Positions 23,638-34,986 of a stretch of DNA of 64,000 nucleotides are shown piece after piece (the stretch's first letter is position 1; each line of letters opens with the position of its first letter). Source of the DNA: Enoplolaimus lenunculus (taxonomy: Eukaryota; Nematoda; Enoplea; Enoplida; Thoracostomopsidae). Below the pieces are notes generated by a model that had not been told where the DNA came from, did no database searches, and worked only from the letters and a program-made list of their open reading frames with translations. A program made the position numbers and the translations under genes. Location of the stretch: contig JASANG010001329.1 of assembly GCA_030248215.1 (NCBI GenBank), positions 549,167 through 613,166 of the forward strand. The letters run 5' to 3'.

Positions 23638-23899
23638 CCCTTTATCACATGAACATTTTCTATTTCATCTGATACCTACTTTTATGCTAGGATTTGAACA
23701 CCAGTGATTGGAGTGGGAGGCGTTCACCATCACCACTCAGCTATAGGAGCTTGACGCTCGAGCCAGAGGGGCTCTCACGTCTTGTGGTGATTTAGTACTA
23801 TGTATACGTGTTACAATTGTTAAACACGGTGCGATATATACTATTTAACGTATATACACTGCACTGAGTTGCTCATAGTCAACTCTATCGGAGAAGGGG
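23638..23899 (-). mobile_element. TTAA-type MITE with tRNA-like promoter, copy 2 of a pair
   Basis: TTAA flanks both sides (23634-23637 and 23900-23903), the duplication expected of piggyBac-superfamily insertion. The ends CCCTTTATCACATG and GGAGAAGGGG are inverted. The internal promoter boxes are present on the minus strand (AGCTGAGTGGTGATGG in complement). Confidence 0.75.
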
Positions 23900-23903
23900 T
23901 TAA

Positions 23904-25287
23904 ATTTCAAGTTTTTAAGTCTTGAAAATATCAAAATATACACGTTCACGTCTGGTGACCTATGGATGGACTACTGCGGAACCAAATATGTATTATTTTC
24001 AACAGTTCACAAAACTATAATTCTTTCATGTATTACTGTAAAACAGCGGCGCGCTGAGTTGAATTGCGTCATTTTTGTGTTGGATGACTGGGGTACGATT
24101 TTTCAACTGCTTTTGATTAAAAATAAAAATTCAATCCCATCAAACGAATGAAGCTGCTTATTGTCTAAACGGAATAACTTTTAGCTGAGTGTGAGTAGTA
24201 GCGCCGCGGCACTGCTATTACGGCTCGGTTTTTAAGTTACACTGCAGACATTTTATTGCTCACATGCAAAATATATACTGAATAAGTTAGTGCTGCAGTA
24301 ATTATTTAGACCGTTCATCACTGGTTCCATGATATTTTTAGATGGAAAGCAACGAACACGACAACAACAACTTAATTCTTTATCAGCAAATGGATTATTG
24401 GAAATGGGGCACATGTGAATAAATGACTAAACAAAAGCACAATTATAAGGGCTGCGTTATACTTTATTGTGGCGGGCGCCACCATGCGGCGCTATGCGTT
24501 GCCAACAAAAATATAGGCAAAATCTAATTGGTGACGCGCAATAATTTTTGATAAACAAATTTTATCGTGCCGCACGCCAGCGTGGCATGGCGTCCGACGG
24601 TGCACGGTGAATATAGCGCAACCCTTACCCTTCTGTATTTAAGGGTACATTTAGTGGTCTGTAACTTAATATGAAACGTTGATTTTACTTGTTTTAGCCA
24701 GATTCTCCAACACAAATTTAATGGACAAACCAATTACAAGCGGATATTGTCGTCTTGTTAACTAACACAACTTGTGCGCAAAATTGATATACGAACATGC
24801 ACAGAATAGGTACTAAAAATTATTGAACTCAAGGCCTACGCTAAGTAACAGCTTAGGTACACGGCAACGTGTAGGCTGATTCATGGTTAGTATTCGAGAC
24901 CTGCTTTATAAACGGTTCAAATATAAATCAGAAAACTAACAACAACAGTTTACCACAATTATACAACTCGGATACCAAAAGCTCGTAGAGGAATGTTCAC
25001 ATATACACACAAATATATATTATAAACGCGCATGCTAAAGTTAAAAGTAAGTAATATACGGTATTTGCCAAAAGTACAATCCATCGCTAGAGACATTTGC
25101 AATAAAATATACTACAAATTTCTTTTTAAACACATTCGAACATTATCATACGCATCTTGTACGCCTCCACGCACTGAAAGTTAAGGCTTCAGCTCGAATT
25201 TTGGCAAAGCCTTAGGTTTATAGGCATGTAGTAACAAATGTATGCCTTCTATAAGTCTATGTGAAGAACGACAGAACCAATTACTAC
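23904..25287. other. Downstream flank of stox, no other feature
   Basis: This contains the presumed 3' untranslated region of stox. I could not fix a polyadenylation signal on the minus strand near 25288. Confidence 0.3.
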
Positions 25288-28200
25288 TCACAGAGGCGAT
25301 TCATACGCAGTCTTATGAATGAGGCTAATGTTAGCACAGTTTCGTTCAAACAGCAAACGGCCTGGAGTCAGATTATTGCCAAACATGCAACTACGAAAGT
25401 TTGTAACCTCTTCATCATTGTTTACATCGTTTGCTGTAATATTTTCAAACCGGGTCGACTCTAAATTATACAGGTCCCCACTCAACTGGTCATATACCTC
25501 ATCCCCAGGTCCGTCTTCGCTAGATCTTCTGCGACCGCTTCCACGTCGTAGCGATACATTTTCATAAGTGTGATTAGTATCACCAACGCTCGACATATCG
25601 TTAGCATAAATATGGTGCTGTCGATCACAATTATTATACGCGTCATCGTAATTCGCACATATTCCTGTACTGCTACATTTCTTTTCGCTCGCAAGAAGTT
25701 GCTCTTGGAGCCTTCGTTTCAGTGGTGACGATTTTTCTGACTGAACTCGATGACCATCAACAAAATAAGGGCTAGACATTTTCTGCGTTGGACTAGTCGG
25801 AACACTGTTACTCCCACTTGTAGGACGTACAGCGCGGCCATTATGATCCGATCCGAGTTCTCTTCTTGGCATATTAATATACGTTGCATCTTCGTTGACC
25901 AAATACCCTCTTCTAGTATCGTGACCATCTTGAGAAACGTTAGATCCACTAATATTGTTCGCTACAACATCATCATTTTTAACGGGTTCCGATGATTGCC
26001 CTCCAAGCCCGGAACTGCCAGAGTACGAGTTTTGCGTTTCGCTACCGGTATCGTGATCTGGCTTGCGACAAATTTCGTTTTGTGTTTTGCTACTACGACT
26101 GCTATTCGATGACGTCGTTGGATCACTAGCGCTTCCACTGGCCGGCCATAGCTGAACTGGAGAATTGCTTATCGCCGAATCACGGGATAGTGTTGCAGTT
26201 GGCGATAGGTGCCCAGGTTTAGCTGTTGCCCCTCGCCGTTGTACCGGGGACGGTTGAGTGTACAAATGCGGATGTGGAATAATATACGAAACTTCGTTTT
26301 TATCTTTTGAATCGTTGGAAATTGAATTTTTGGCGAAATTCATACTTTTGACAACATTTGTTTGAGGTGCGTTACCGTGAGCACAAACGGGTGAACTCCG
26401 AACTGGAAGATTTGATAGTGGTTCAACAGGTTGCGTCGAACAATGCAGCCTGGAACCCCTGGAAGCGGCAGTGATTGTTGAAGCTACACCACAGCAGGTT
26501 CTGATGGAATTAACCTCTCCTGTAGACGAAGCAATACTGCAAGCGACATTATATCCAGTGCACGTCATTTTCGATGGTGATATCACAGGATTTCGAGCTA
26601 CAGGCTGAGTCCTATCATTACCAATTGAGTCAAAGTTCGAAAACACCACTTGAGGGGCTTGAGTTAAAGGTAAATCGGCAAACTGTAGATTAGACAACGA
26701 ACCAGGTTTAGCACAATCATTGTCATCCTGGATTTGAATCATATCGTCAGCGCCAATGACTTGTTCAGGACTAGATAGCACCACTGTATTCATATCAACT
26801 GGTCCCACTATGCCTTTAGTGCCCCACACCACGTTACCAGGTCGTGGGACAGAGTAACGGTACTCAAACTGTTTACCAACGAGGGTATCACACAATCTGT
26901 AATGATTCCTGGGCAGCCGTAAGTCCCCACTAAAACCGCGACAAGTTTCCAATGACCGAAAATGTGCCGCCGTTTCATACGTGAGTGCACAATCCCCACA
27001 ATTCCACAACCGGTGTTTTATGCATATGAACGATCGGAAGGATTGAGGTTGATTTTTACTACACATGTCCAACGTTTCGTCAGCGCTCATACCACATCCA
27101 CCTGTTTTTCGGACGTCGCTGTTGAAATTAGTATTTCGAGCCTGTCTACCGCTAGCTTCCGCAGCCAAATTGCTTCCGATATGACTATCCTGACCAGATG
27201 CCTGTTTAGTTTTGACAATATCAGCATTAGGACGACAGACCACAACTTTGCCACCGCCATCAGCAGTCAAGTAATTAATCGAAGATTTATAACCTCGACG
27301 TCGCTGTATCGAAGCCCGAGCTGTCACCGGAATATCCGGCTCAAAATATTTACGACCAACCCCAGCCAAGCATTCAGAACTGCTGCTCAAATACTTTGTC
27401 ATTGCACGACGACTAGAATTATTTCCGACGCATTTTTTGACACCATGCCCTGGAGTACGCCGTAATTCACGTTGCTGAGACCGAGCATTGCCTTTATAAC
27501 GTTCGTTTGAACTGCTGTTTCCTACGCTGGCTTTAACGCAAGCAGCAGTAACTGACGTTAACGGAGCGTTAAAATTTGCACCACTAAAATCATGCCTTGC
27601 TCGTAGTTCGTTTTCGTCAAGATAGCCGGATGCATATGCAGGATATGCAAGCATGCCATGGACACTTAACGGATTACTTGGATCCAAGAATCCATCGCGG
27701 GGACCGAAATAACCAGGTAACGAAAACAATGGGTTATTGTGCGACACATCTGGTCTTGAATCCCGTGACGAACACCTCGCCGTAGAGTTCGTCTCTGAAG
27801 CCAATGCACAACCAGCACGATTATTGCCGTCACCGAAGTTGACCAAATTCAGTCTGCGAGTGCTGCGTGCTTCGCAATACGTGCGGCCTGCAGCAGCTGT
27901 GGAGACTACTGGCTTGCATTGAGATGATAGTAGTTGTTGATACGCTGCCGATCTTGGTAGACTACTTGCACACCAAAGTCCTGTACTAGCCTCACCTATC
28001 AGATCATGACCATGCAGCAACCATTCTGTTGGTGGAAATTGTGCCGAAAACGTTGCTCGTTGAACGGACGACTGCAGTTGTGTCGCTGCCGGATTTAAAC
28101 CATCCTTATCACCAGCTTTGCACGTGTCTTCTTTTTTCATTACAGTATTTGCCACCGTACGATTTTGACACTTTCCATGGTCGTTGTTGGTATTTTCGCG

Positions 28201-28616
28201 CTTGCATCCAGACGGATTATCGCAGTTACGACTAGTTTTCACCTTTTCGCGTTTTAATTTATTCTCATCGTTAGCGCTGACTGCATCTTTTGCCTTCAAC
28301 ACCACTCGGGCATTTTTTCGTGCACGATCCAAGCTCGCTGCTTCAGTAGTTTTTTGCTTCATAGCCACGATGCCACGTGTCTGCTCATTGGGACAGATTT
28401 CGTCGGCAAAATTTCCAGACGGTTTTTTGAGCGAATTTTGATTTTCAAATGATTTACTGCTGCTCAGCGCTGTTGTAGCTGCTGATTTGGTGGCAGCATC
28501 AGCGTCGCCGACCAGCTCGTCATGAATCGATTTCGATTTCGGTGGTTTACGTTTGAATATACGATGAAACAGCGGCTGGGTCACCGTTTTTTTCTTGACG
28601 GCACAACTTTCCGTTT
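25288..28616 (-). CDS. stox: stox large terminal exon
   Basis: The exon begins after TTATTTCAG|AAACGGAAAG and contributes 1108 residues before TGA. Near its start is a basic segment, PLFHRIFKRKPPKSKS, in the place of the recalled human LLWRSLSRKEK stretch. About 190 residues in is TFSAQFPPTEW, matching the STOX signature SFSAQFPPEEW. Around 26160-26190 is SRDSAISNSPVQL, resembling the C-terminal DSGIDSPRTQSL of STOX1. The last 120 residues carry tyrosine motifs (ATYINMP, HHIYAND, HTYENV, DEVYDQL), three with Asn at +2 as in SH2-binding sites. The middle is low-complexity Ser/Asn/Arg-rich. The predicted protein exceeds 1360 residues even without its N-terminal exon, longer than vertebrate STOX1/2 (about 930-990). 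The open frame continues upstream of the acceptor to an ATG at 28698, but that part is a GTT microsatellite in the intron, not coding. The stop overlaps a GTGAGT donor, so another C-terminus is possible. Confidence 0.88.
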
Positions 28617-28684
28617 CTGAAATAACAACAACAACAACAGTAACAACAACAACAACAACAACAACAACCAACAACAACAACAAC
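28617..28684. repeat. AAC/GTT microsatellite at intron end
   Basis: An almost pure AAC repeat on the plus strand directly upstream of the stox terminal exon acceptor. On the minus strand it forms an unusual GTT-rich tract just before AG. Confidence 0.85.
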
Positions 28685-29234
28685 AAACTCAACAACATGT
28701 TCCTTTCAAAATGACTATCAGAAATAACAATACATAAATAGTACTACTACACTGAGTTGGATCCGGTAAAGAATTTAATAACACAACCCGCACTTTGTTT
28801 GTGAAAAACTGTTACCAGCGCGTGTACTTGCGGTTAAACGCTCAAGCGGCATCAAGCATAGGTATTAACAGGATATAATAATTAACGTAATCGTAATAAG
28901 AATGTATGACAGAGAGTATAACACTCCACCATTTTACGCTCAATCAGGTCGCATCACGCGGTTTTAAAGTTGCCGTATCCATCACTGATTGTTAAGGTGG
29001 GCATTAACTATGTACGCACCCAAGGATTTACTAATAAAGCATCATCAAAAACTATAATCAGCCACGCGATTTAACCGTATACCTTTTTAAGACTATGACA
29101 TACCCCCTTCTCAATCATTGTGGGAGTAAGAATATATACTGCCTTGCCTGTGTGATGCTACACTGCACTAATATGTGATTCGCGTGAAACGGTGAACTGT
29201 ATAAACGTATTGATCTGTTAATTCTAAAAAGCAT

Positions 29235-29593
29235 CAGGGTACAACCGGAGGTCTGCCTCCGGCTCCGGCAGAAAATCGGCCTCCGGATCCGGTAGAATTT
29301 TTGCCGGAGGTTCCAGCAACTTCGGTAGTAAAATTTTGCATATTAATTTTGCAAAATTTATCTGTTTAGCGTGTTTCGTTTTACTTTTGGCAAATTTTTT
29401 CGGGGAAAAATTTCCGAATTTCGCAGAAAATTAGCGTAAAGCCAAATAACTTAACTACATATTGCAGATATTGGCTAAAATTAACTAATTAACCATCATT
29501 TATATTACCTGATTTCGCCTCACCTCCGGCTTCGGCAACTTTCGTTGACCTCCGGTTCCGGCTCCGGTAGTTTTCACCTCCGGTTGCACCCTG
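29235..29593. mobile_element. hAT-type MITE in a stox intron
   Basis: The 359-bp element has inverted ends CAGGGTACAACCGGAGG and CCTCCGGTTGCACCCTG and an 8-bp target duplication with one mismatch (AAAAGCAT, 29227-29234; ATAAGCAT, 29594-29601). That TSD length and the CAGGG end are typical of the hAT superfamily. The interior repeats the word CCGGCTCCGG. It lies about 15 bases past a stox splice donor. Confidence 0.88.
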
Positions 29594-29608
29594 ATAAGCA
29601 TATATTAC

Positions 29609-29937
29609 CTGATGGCCCAACACCGTCTTTATTATTCCTTGTCGATGGGCAATTCGCTTGATGGCAAACCGTTTCAACTAAACAGTCAATTTTTCGCTGT
29701 TTATCACTATCAGAAACACCTGTGCTGCCATTCACAACAGAATCTTTGCTTGTCGACGCTTTGCAACATAGAGATTTTGCATTAATGTCACAATTGTCGT
29801 TATTAAAATTAGTTGGTTTCGCTTCACGACTAGATGCGAGATCATTATTCGAAAATGACAAAGGTTTGCTTTTTACCGGAGGTGCAGCGTTCACAACACT
29901 CGCTCCAGTTTGGCACTCACGAGAACACATTTCTGCC
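29609..29937 (-). CDS. stox: stox exon, Cys-containing linker after the winged helix
   Basis: The acceptor GTTTCAG|GGCAGAAATG supplies the G that completes AGG, and the exon then reads AEMCSRECQTGASVVNAAPP and about 90 more residues rich in Ser, Asn and Asp with several Cys. Vertebrate STOX1 has a comparable Cys-bearing linker here (recalled SHCQSCQCF region), but similarity is only compositional. The exon is 329 bp: one base, 109 codons, one base. It ends at CCATCAG|GTAATAT. A hAT-type MITE (29235-29593) starts only about 15 bases into the following intron. The split codon G|AA is completed by the next exon, so frame is kept. Confidence 0.75.
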
Positions 29938-31865
29938 CTGAAACGACGCAAACGCTACTGTTAGGAAGCTATCAAACAAGCAAACGCTACTGTTAGGAAG
30001 CTATCAAACAAGTCAACTTTGACTCAATTTATAGCAGTCCAAAAGTGTAAGTCGTCCGTTCATATAACGATTAACTCACAGCTTTCCCTCGTTGTCTACG
30101 ACCAAACTTTTTTCTTACTTTTAGATAACTTGATGATTCAAACGTTGCCATCAAATTCAAATGTTACTGGTACACAAATGCACTCAACTCTGACGGTGAC
30201 CACTGCTTGTATTCTTAATTGCATCATATTTTCACGTAATATTTCATTTCCCTCAAGCACGTCATTCATTACCAAAAATCTATTATTGGAAGTATTTGGC
30301 TGACATCACAATAAAACTAACTAAAAAGTCTGCAACGTTTTTGATTCAAATCAAACATCTGACTTGCTGTCATACAGTCAAAAAAAACAACATTAATTCA
30401 ATAACCCAACTTGACAACTATTAAAAATGTAAACAGTATATATACCTATATAACCGAAAAAGGTTACGTAAAAAACTATTAAAAACACTAAAACTACAAA
30501 GATAGGCCTGGCATCAGCAACCAGTCTAATCCATAAAACTATAGCCTTTGTTTTCAATAATTACCATCCTCACATCATCTCACAAGTGTGTATGCATACA
30601 GACTATTAAAATTCAATTTTTTTTACAAAATTTTTAAATTTTTTAACAAACCAACGTGTCATGATCGATTTGTATCGCAACCCAAATAGCATTCACTACA
30701 ATTATCTAATCTAGCAACAATTGCTAAATCTAGTTGCCACGCAACTAAACAAACGATAGTTGCCACAAAATTAAATAAGATTCTCAGACAGCGCGGACAC
30801 GACAGAGAGCACCTGCTACTCTAAGTATGTTAGATTAGAAACGGCTCAAAAGTGGTATCTTGCTAATTTAGTAAATAATGCTTGCGTAAACATTTGGACC
30901 TTAGTTACTGAAGAAAATGTCATCGGAAAAACAGTACGCTTTTGTAGGTTGCAACTTGCAACTTTAATTGTTAACATATACTAATATACACTGCTGTCCT
31001 GGTTAAAATCACGTCGGCGCCAATGTTTTTAATGTTTTTTTCAGCAATTTCAAATTTTAAAAATTTTACAGCAACATTGACCAAACTGAACCTCATCGCA
31101 TAACTCCGATATTTTTAATTCAACAGTTCTCGCAGCTCATATCTGACGCAAACAGTACGCAACAGATGCGTCTTATTATTGTCTATGAGGTTGGCCGCTT
31201 GCAAATTCTTAACTCCTTGTGACAGTTCAAAAATTGTATTACGTCGGTTTCATATCGACGAAACGAAAGTATGAAAGTTTGAAGCTCAAACTATTAAAAC
31301 ACCCTCGACCGACAACTTATTTCCAGGTAACTTTTTTAATTTTAGCCGAAATGTTTGTCGTTCACAACAGCATAACAACATTGAGCCACAGATGGTTAGT
31401 TACAGAAAAAAGTTTTTATATTTTTATTGAACTAACGACTATTTTTATTAAATAAACGAAAATCAGAACGTAGGAAAAACTTTAGGTTTTACTAACAGCT
31501 GACTTTTAATCCTTGAACATAGTACTTTGAGACAGTTAATTTTACCGACGTGGTTTAGTATTGCTGACACTGCCTTGCATGATATTTATAAATTACGGCA
31601 AGCAGCATACGTTAAACCATTTGCTGCTGCATCAGGGTTGTTGAACTGTTCGCAGTAGATGACACACCGCCGTTGAACTTTTTCACAAGTAGTCAGATAT
31701 TTATTTATATTAACAATTATTCCGCGAATACCTTTATAACATGTTGCGTACTTACAACTTGCAAGCACCAAAACTCCGCAAAGAAACTACTCTATTCTAT
31801 CAAGTTGAAACTAAATTAGCAGAGTATTGCAATTAAAATAGGGCTCGAATTTAAAATGATCTAAC
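29938..31865. other. stox intron
   Basis: It carries a 29-bp near-perfect direct repeat, CAAACGCTACTGTTAGGAAG plus CTATCAAAC, at 29950-29978 and 29979-30011, right beside the exon acceptor. Otherwise AT-rich; no other gene seen. Confidence 0.45.
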
Positions 31866-32158
31866 CTTCCAGTAGTCTTTTTATTCAACAAAATCAAATT
31901 GTTTTGATGCAACGAACGATGCAAGCCACCACTAAGCAAAACACGATCTGATGTGCTGTCAACAGCGTAACGATTTTCCGATGGCGTTAGCGGTAAAAAT
32001 TGACCGTACGGTGAAATGCCGTTAAATGATGGCAACGGTGGCGGCATAGGACAGCTCGGCGACTGATACGGCAACACTGGTGGAATCAAGTAACCGTTTC
32101 CTGTTGAACATAGTCGGCCATCGGTGACAAGCGATTCCAACGTTTGTAGTATAATTAC
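31866..32158 (-). CDS. stox: stox exon, second half of winged-helix domain
   Basis: The exon opens after the acceptor CTATTCAG|GTAATT in phase 0 and reads VIILQTLESLVTDGRLCSTG then NGYLIPP. Joined to the preceding exon it gives AIPRK-VIILQTLESL, which aligns without gaps to human STOX1 AIPSEDILYTTLGTL (recalled), followed by the wing motif {KR}...{HS}TG{EN}GY{FL}I. This is the best single piece of evidence for the family. Further on, ENRYAVDSTSDRVLLS resembles the ENKR..L.SDE stretch that follows the winged helix in vertebrates. The exon has 97 codons plus two bases and ends with GGAAG|GTTAGA, a weaker donor, completing an AGG Arg codon with the next exon. The intron to the previous exon is 977 bp. 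Confidence 0.85.
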
Positions 32159-33135
32159 CTGAATAGGTGGAGTAAAAAAATAAGTTAACAAAATAGTCAG
32201 ATTTGTCAGAAGAAAAAATTTTCACCCAAACAACGACTGATTTACGCTAGAGCACTGACAATACGAAGGCCAATTAGCAAATCGAGTTCTCACAGGGTGC
32301 GACCGGATATCCGAATTCGGTTTAATATCCGGTAAAAAACCAATATCCTGTATAAACATCCCAGATATCGGATTTTTACGACGGTCGCCGCGAATTTCAT
32401 AAAACTGCTTTTTACAAGTGAACGTCTTAACATCTTGCTGCGATACAATTTCAGGGCAAGTCAAGAAGTTCAAGTTTTGGTACGCTGAAGTAAAAATAAA
32501 AAATCCCAAGTAACAATTAATTCTAATGAAGTAAACAAAATATTTTGCTCGATTCAAACACTTCACACAGTGCTCAAGTTAAACATGTTATGTCGGTCAA
32601 CATCTGGTTCCGATAAAAAACTTCACTATCCATATCCAGTTCAGTATCCCGTATATTACTGTCCGGTGGCACATTGGCTATCAAATCATATAAATAAACA
32701 AGCAAAAAATGTCTGTATACTTCGAATATAGAGATATTGGGCTGGCTTATTAGTGAGCAGTTTTTAGTAATTAATAAAGAAATACCATCAACTCAACCAT
32801 TGCGTACATTCTCCAATGGGCATTCGGTCGCTATATGTAGATTTAATTTTAAAGCTCGGACTCAAGAGTTGCAAGAAATGGTTCTTTCGGTTCCTAAAAA
32901 TAAATCTGGGGCCTGAAGTATAAAGACGTACAGAAGGGCTTGTAGCATGGCCCATACAGTTAAGAGTCGTGCTACAGCCACTTTGCCGTTCGGGCATAAC
33001 TGTTCGACACACTTGAGGCATGGTTACCGCACGCCTCAGCGTTGCCATAAACCGTTTGATACACAGTTAATGCACTCTGCAGCGTGCCGTAACTGTGCTT
33101 CATGTGTGCCGAACGGCTATACCGCACGGTTTTAC
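32159..33135. other. stox intron with a hAT end fragment
   Basis: At 32295 is the hAT terminal word CAGGGTGCGACCGGATATCC, identical to the left end at 34462 except at its last bases; no matching right end was found, so it is a fragment. Two open segments (32808-32893, 32294-32484) looked like exons but were rejected in favour of the winged-helix exon at 33136. Confidence 0.5.
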
Positions 33136-33281
33136 CTTTCTTGGAATCGCCATATTCGCATACTGCTTTTTCATAACCGCAATAATATAGTCTATAGTTG
33201 CAATTTGTCCATGACTATTCAACGCTGCGATTATAGAGCAAAGGGTTTCCGGCAACGAAAGGAAAACAGTACGCTGTGTGT
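33136..33281 (-). CDS. stox: stox exon, first half of winged-helix domain
   Basis: This exon encodes the start of the storkhead-box winged helix, a DNA-binding fold; STOX proteins act in the nucleus and cytoplasm as transcription and cell-fate regulators. The translation reads TQRTVFLSLPETLCSIIAAL and continues to QYANMAIPRK. From memory, human STOX1 has [20 protein letters not shown] and HYPGIAIPSEDIL here, so the pattern TQ..F..L.E.LC..I...N and the Y..{A,I}IP ending are shared. The donor AAG|GTAAAA at 33136 is strong and in phase 0, which matches the next exon. The 5' edge is uncertain: acceptor AG sites precede 33281 (phase 1) and 33273 (phase 0). The upstream N-terminal exon of the family was not located. 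The reading frame also runs open to about 33333, but there is no ATG in that extension. Confidence 0.78.
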
Positions 33282-34122
33282 CTTGCATATGGTGGGTGGA
33301 TTTACAGAAAACAATATATATATTTGCGGGCAATAATATGTTTTATTAATTTAAATTATACATAACCTAAAAATACACAAATTGCAACGCGTAAAATAGA
33401 CCAGTTATTGGCTATGTACTGTTCACAACACAGTTTTCAAAATTGTCCGATTTTGGCCTATCGTAGGCTTATGTTATGTTTTTGGATTGATTTTGTTTTA
33501 CTTCCTACTCCGGCTAAATTTGTGCACGTCAGTTTGAGGTTTTTTTCACCTCCGGTTGTACTAAGATATCTAACATTACGTCTAACATAAGCTAAGCTAC
33601 TGAAACGCAGATATCAATTACCTTTATTGCCGACCACGAGACGAACACGTTGACGTACCTATTTAAAACGAGTAAAATATGATCCTAAGAATGCTATAAT
33701 TATACAAAAACTTACAAACTTCAATATGAGACAAAGCATAAAACAACTAATGACAGGTAGTTCATGTATATTTTTGTTATCGACAAATAAAAACTGCACC
33801 CAGCTACAAACGCCTTAATCTGCAACCTGTAGGTATATGTTACAAGTGTACCAGCGCGTGTCGTCGTTGCTTCAACTTCACGTCGCGTTTGGTCACGCAT
33901 CCACAAACATTCTATATACATCAAATTTGACCTCAACATAAACATATATTTGTAAGCCAAATGAACGCTGGCCAACCATAGTTCAAATATGCTGCATGAT
34001 ACTCGTTCTAAAGCATTAAAACAGCCATTAAAAGCAATGAAATTCCCATTTAGAAAGCCAAATCACCACAATTTGTTGCCGCATAAAACACACAATTCAA
34101 TTGCTTAATAAGTCAAATAATA
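33282..34122. other. Upstream of known stox exons, no exon found
   Basis: A truncated piece of the CCGGAGG hAT family is at about 33530-33560 (TTTTTTCACCTCCGGTTGTAC). The N-terminal stox exon may lie here or further right, but I could not recognise it. Confidence 0.35.
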
Positions 34123-34986
34123 CTGTAGTGATCCTAATAAGAGGGGGTAATAAAAAAGGAGGGGGTCCCCATTTTGAGTCGATATCAATAGGAGTCCGTA
34201 TCCCTGATAAGAGTCCGTAAACGGATAGAGCCCCTACACCCCAATTCGAGTCCATAAATGTCAATTATCCCTAATTGTAGCGCATACATGACTCCAAGAC
34301 CAAATAATTTGAGTCCGAAACTTTAAGTACTTAAGTTTGAAAGTACATTCCTAAGCACAACCTTTTTATAACCTTGCATTATTGCTCAAGCTTTTGATGC
34401 AAGACAAATAATCGCTTAATTCTACGGATAGTTGCAATACCGGATATACAACAGTAAGGAACAGGGTGCGACCGGATATCAAAAACTGACGGAGCCGGAT
34501 AATCGAATATCCTGCCGGAGCCGGATAGTAAATTCGATTGTTTATTTAATCTCATATTCCTTTATAAGTTTATAGTTTGTATTCTGGTTTATTAAATCAT
34601 ATTACTGTTCGAATTACTGGTTGACCGCGCTAATTATGGGTTTTTTTCGTAAATTAATAGCCTATCACTCAAAAATTACCACAAACACATGCATCTTTTA
34701 AATGGTTTACATAACACAATTATGACTCAATAAAGATATAAATGTAAGTCAATCTAAGTCAATTAGTTTATTTTTTCAAATTTTTAAACAAATATCCGGC
34801 AAGAAAAAATACCGGAGCCGGATTCCGATTTTTTGACGGAGCCGGATATCCGGTCGCACCCTGGTAAGGAAGGGTGGCGGAGGGCTGGTTGAAAATAAAT
34901 AACAGTCCGTAACCGAATACCAAGGGAAGTACCCTCTGGAGAGGCCAAATAAATATCAGCCCCCCTTTCTATGCGGGTCACTACAG
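34123..34986. mobile_element. MITE with CTGTAGTGACCC ends, hosting a nested hAT MITE
   Basis: Ends CTGTAGTGATCCTAATAAGA and its partner GGTCACTACAG are flanked by TA on both sides (34121-34122, 34987-34988). Removing the nested element and one target duplication leaves about 454 bp, close to the 450-bp copy at 18286. Confidence 0.85.
34462..34863. mobile_element. hAT-type MITE with perfect 8-bp TSD, nested
   Basis: Inverted ends CAGGGTGCGACCGGATATC and GATATCCGGTCGCACCCTG; target duplication GTAAGGAA is perfect on both sides (34454-34461, 34864-34871). The inner phrase GACGGAGCCGGAT is itself inverted near both ends. It inserted into the older TA-type MITE. Confidence 0.92.

Noticed and set aside
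23353-23903. CRISPR-like repeat-spacer layout
   Set aside because: There are only two long units with tRNA-like content in an animal genome; it is a transposon pair.
28617-28698. ATG at 28698 as start of the large stox reading frame, with a Leu/Val-rich signal-like start
   Set aside because: This is a GTT microsatellite in the intron ahead of a clear acceptor; the hydrophobic stretch is an artefact of the repeat.
32294-32893. Two apparent stox exons (32893-32808 and 32484-32294) with good acceptors and a donor GTGAGA at a hAT end, phase-compatible with the exon at 32158
   Set aside because: The exon at 33136-33281 gives a far better winged-helix match and joins the 32158 exon directly in frame; the other segments include a transposon end and do not fit the fold.
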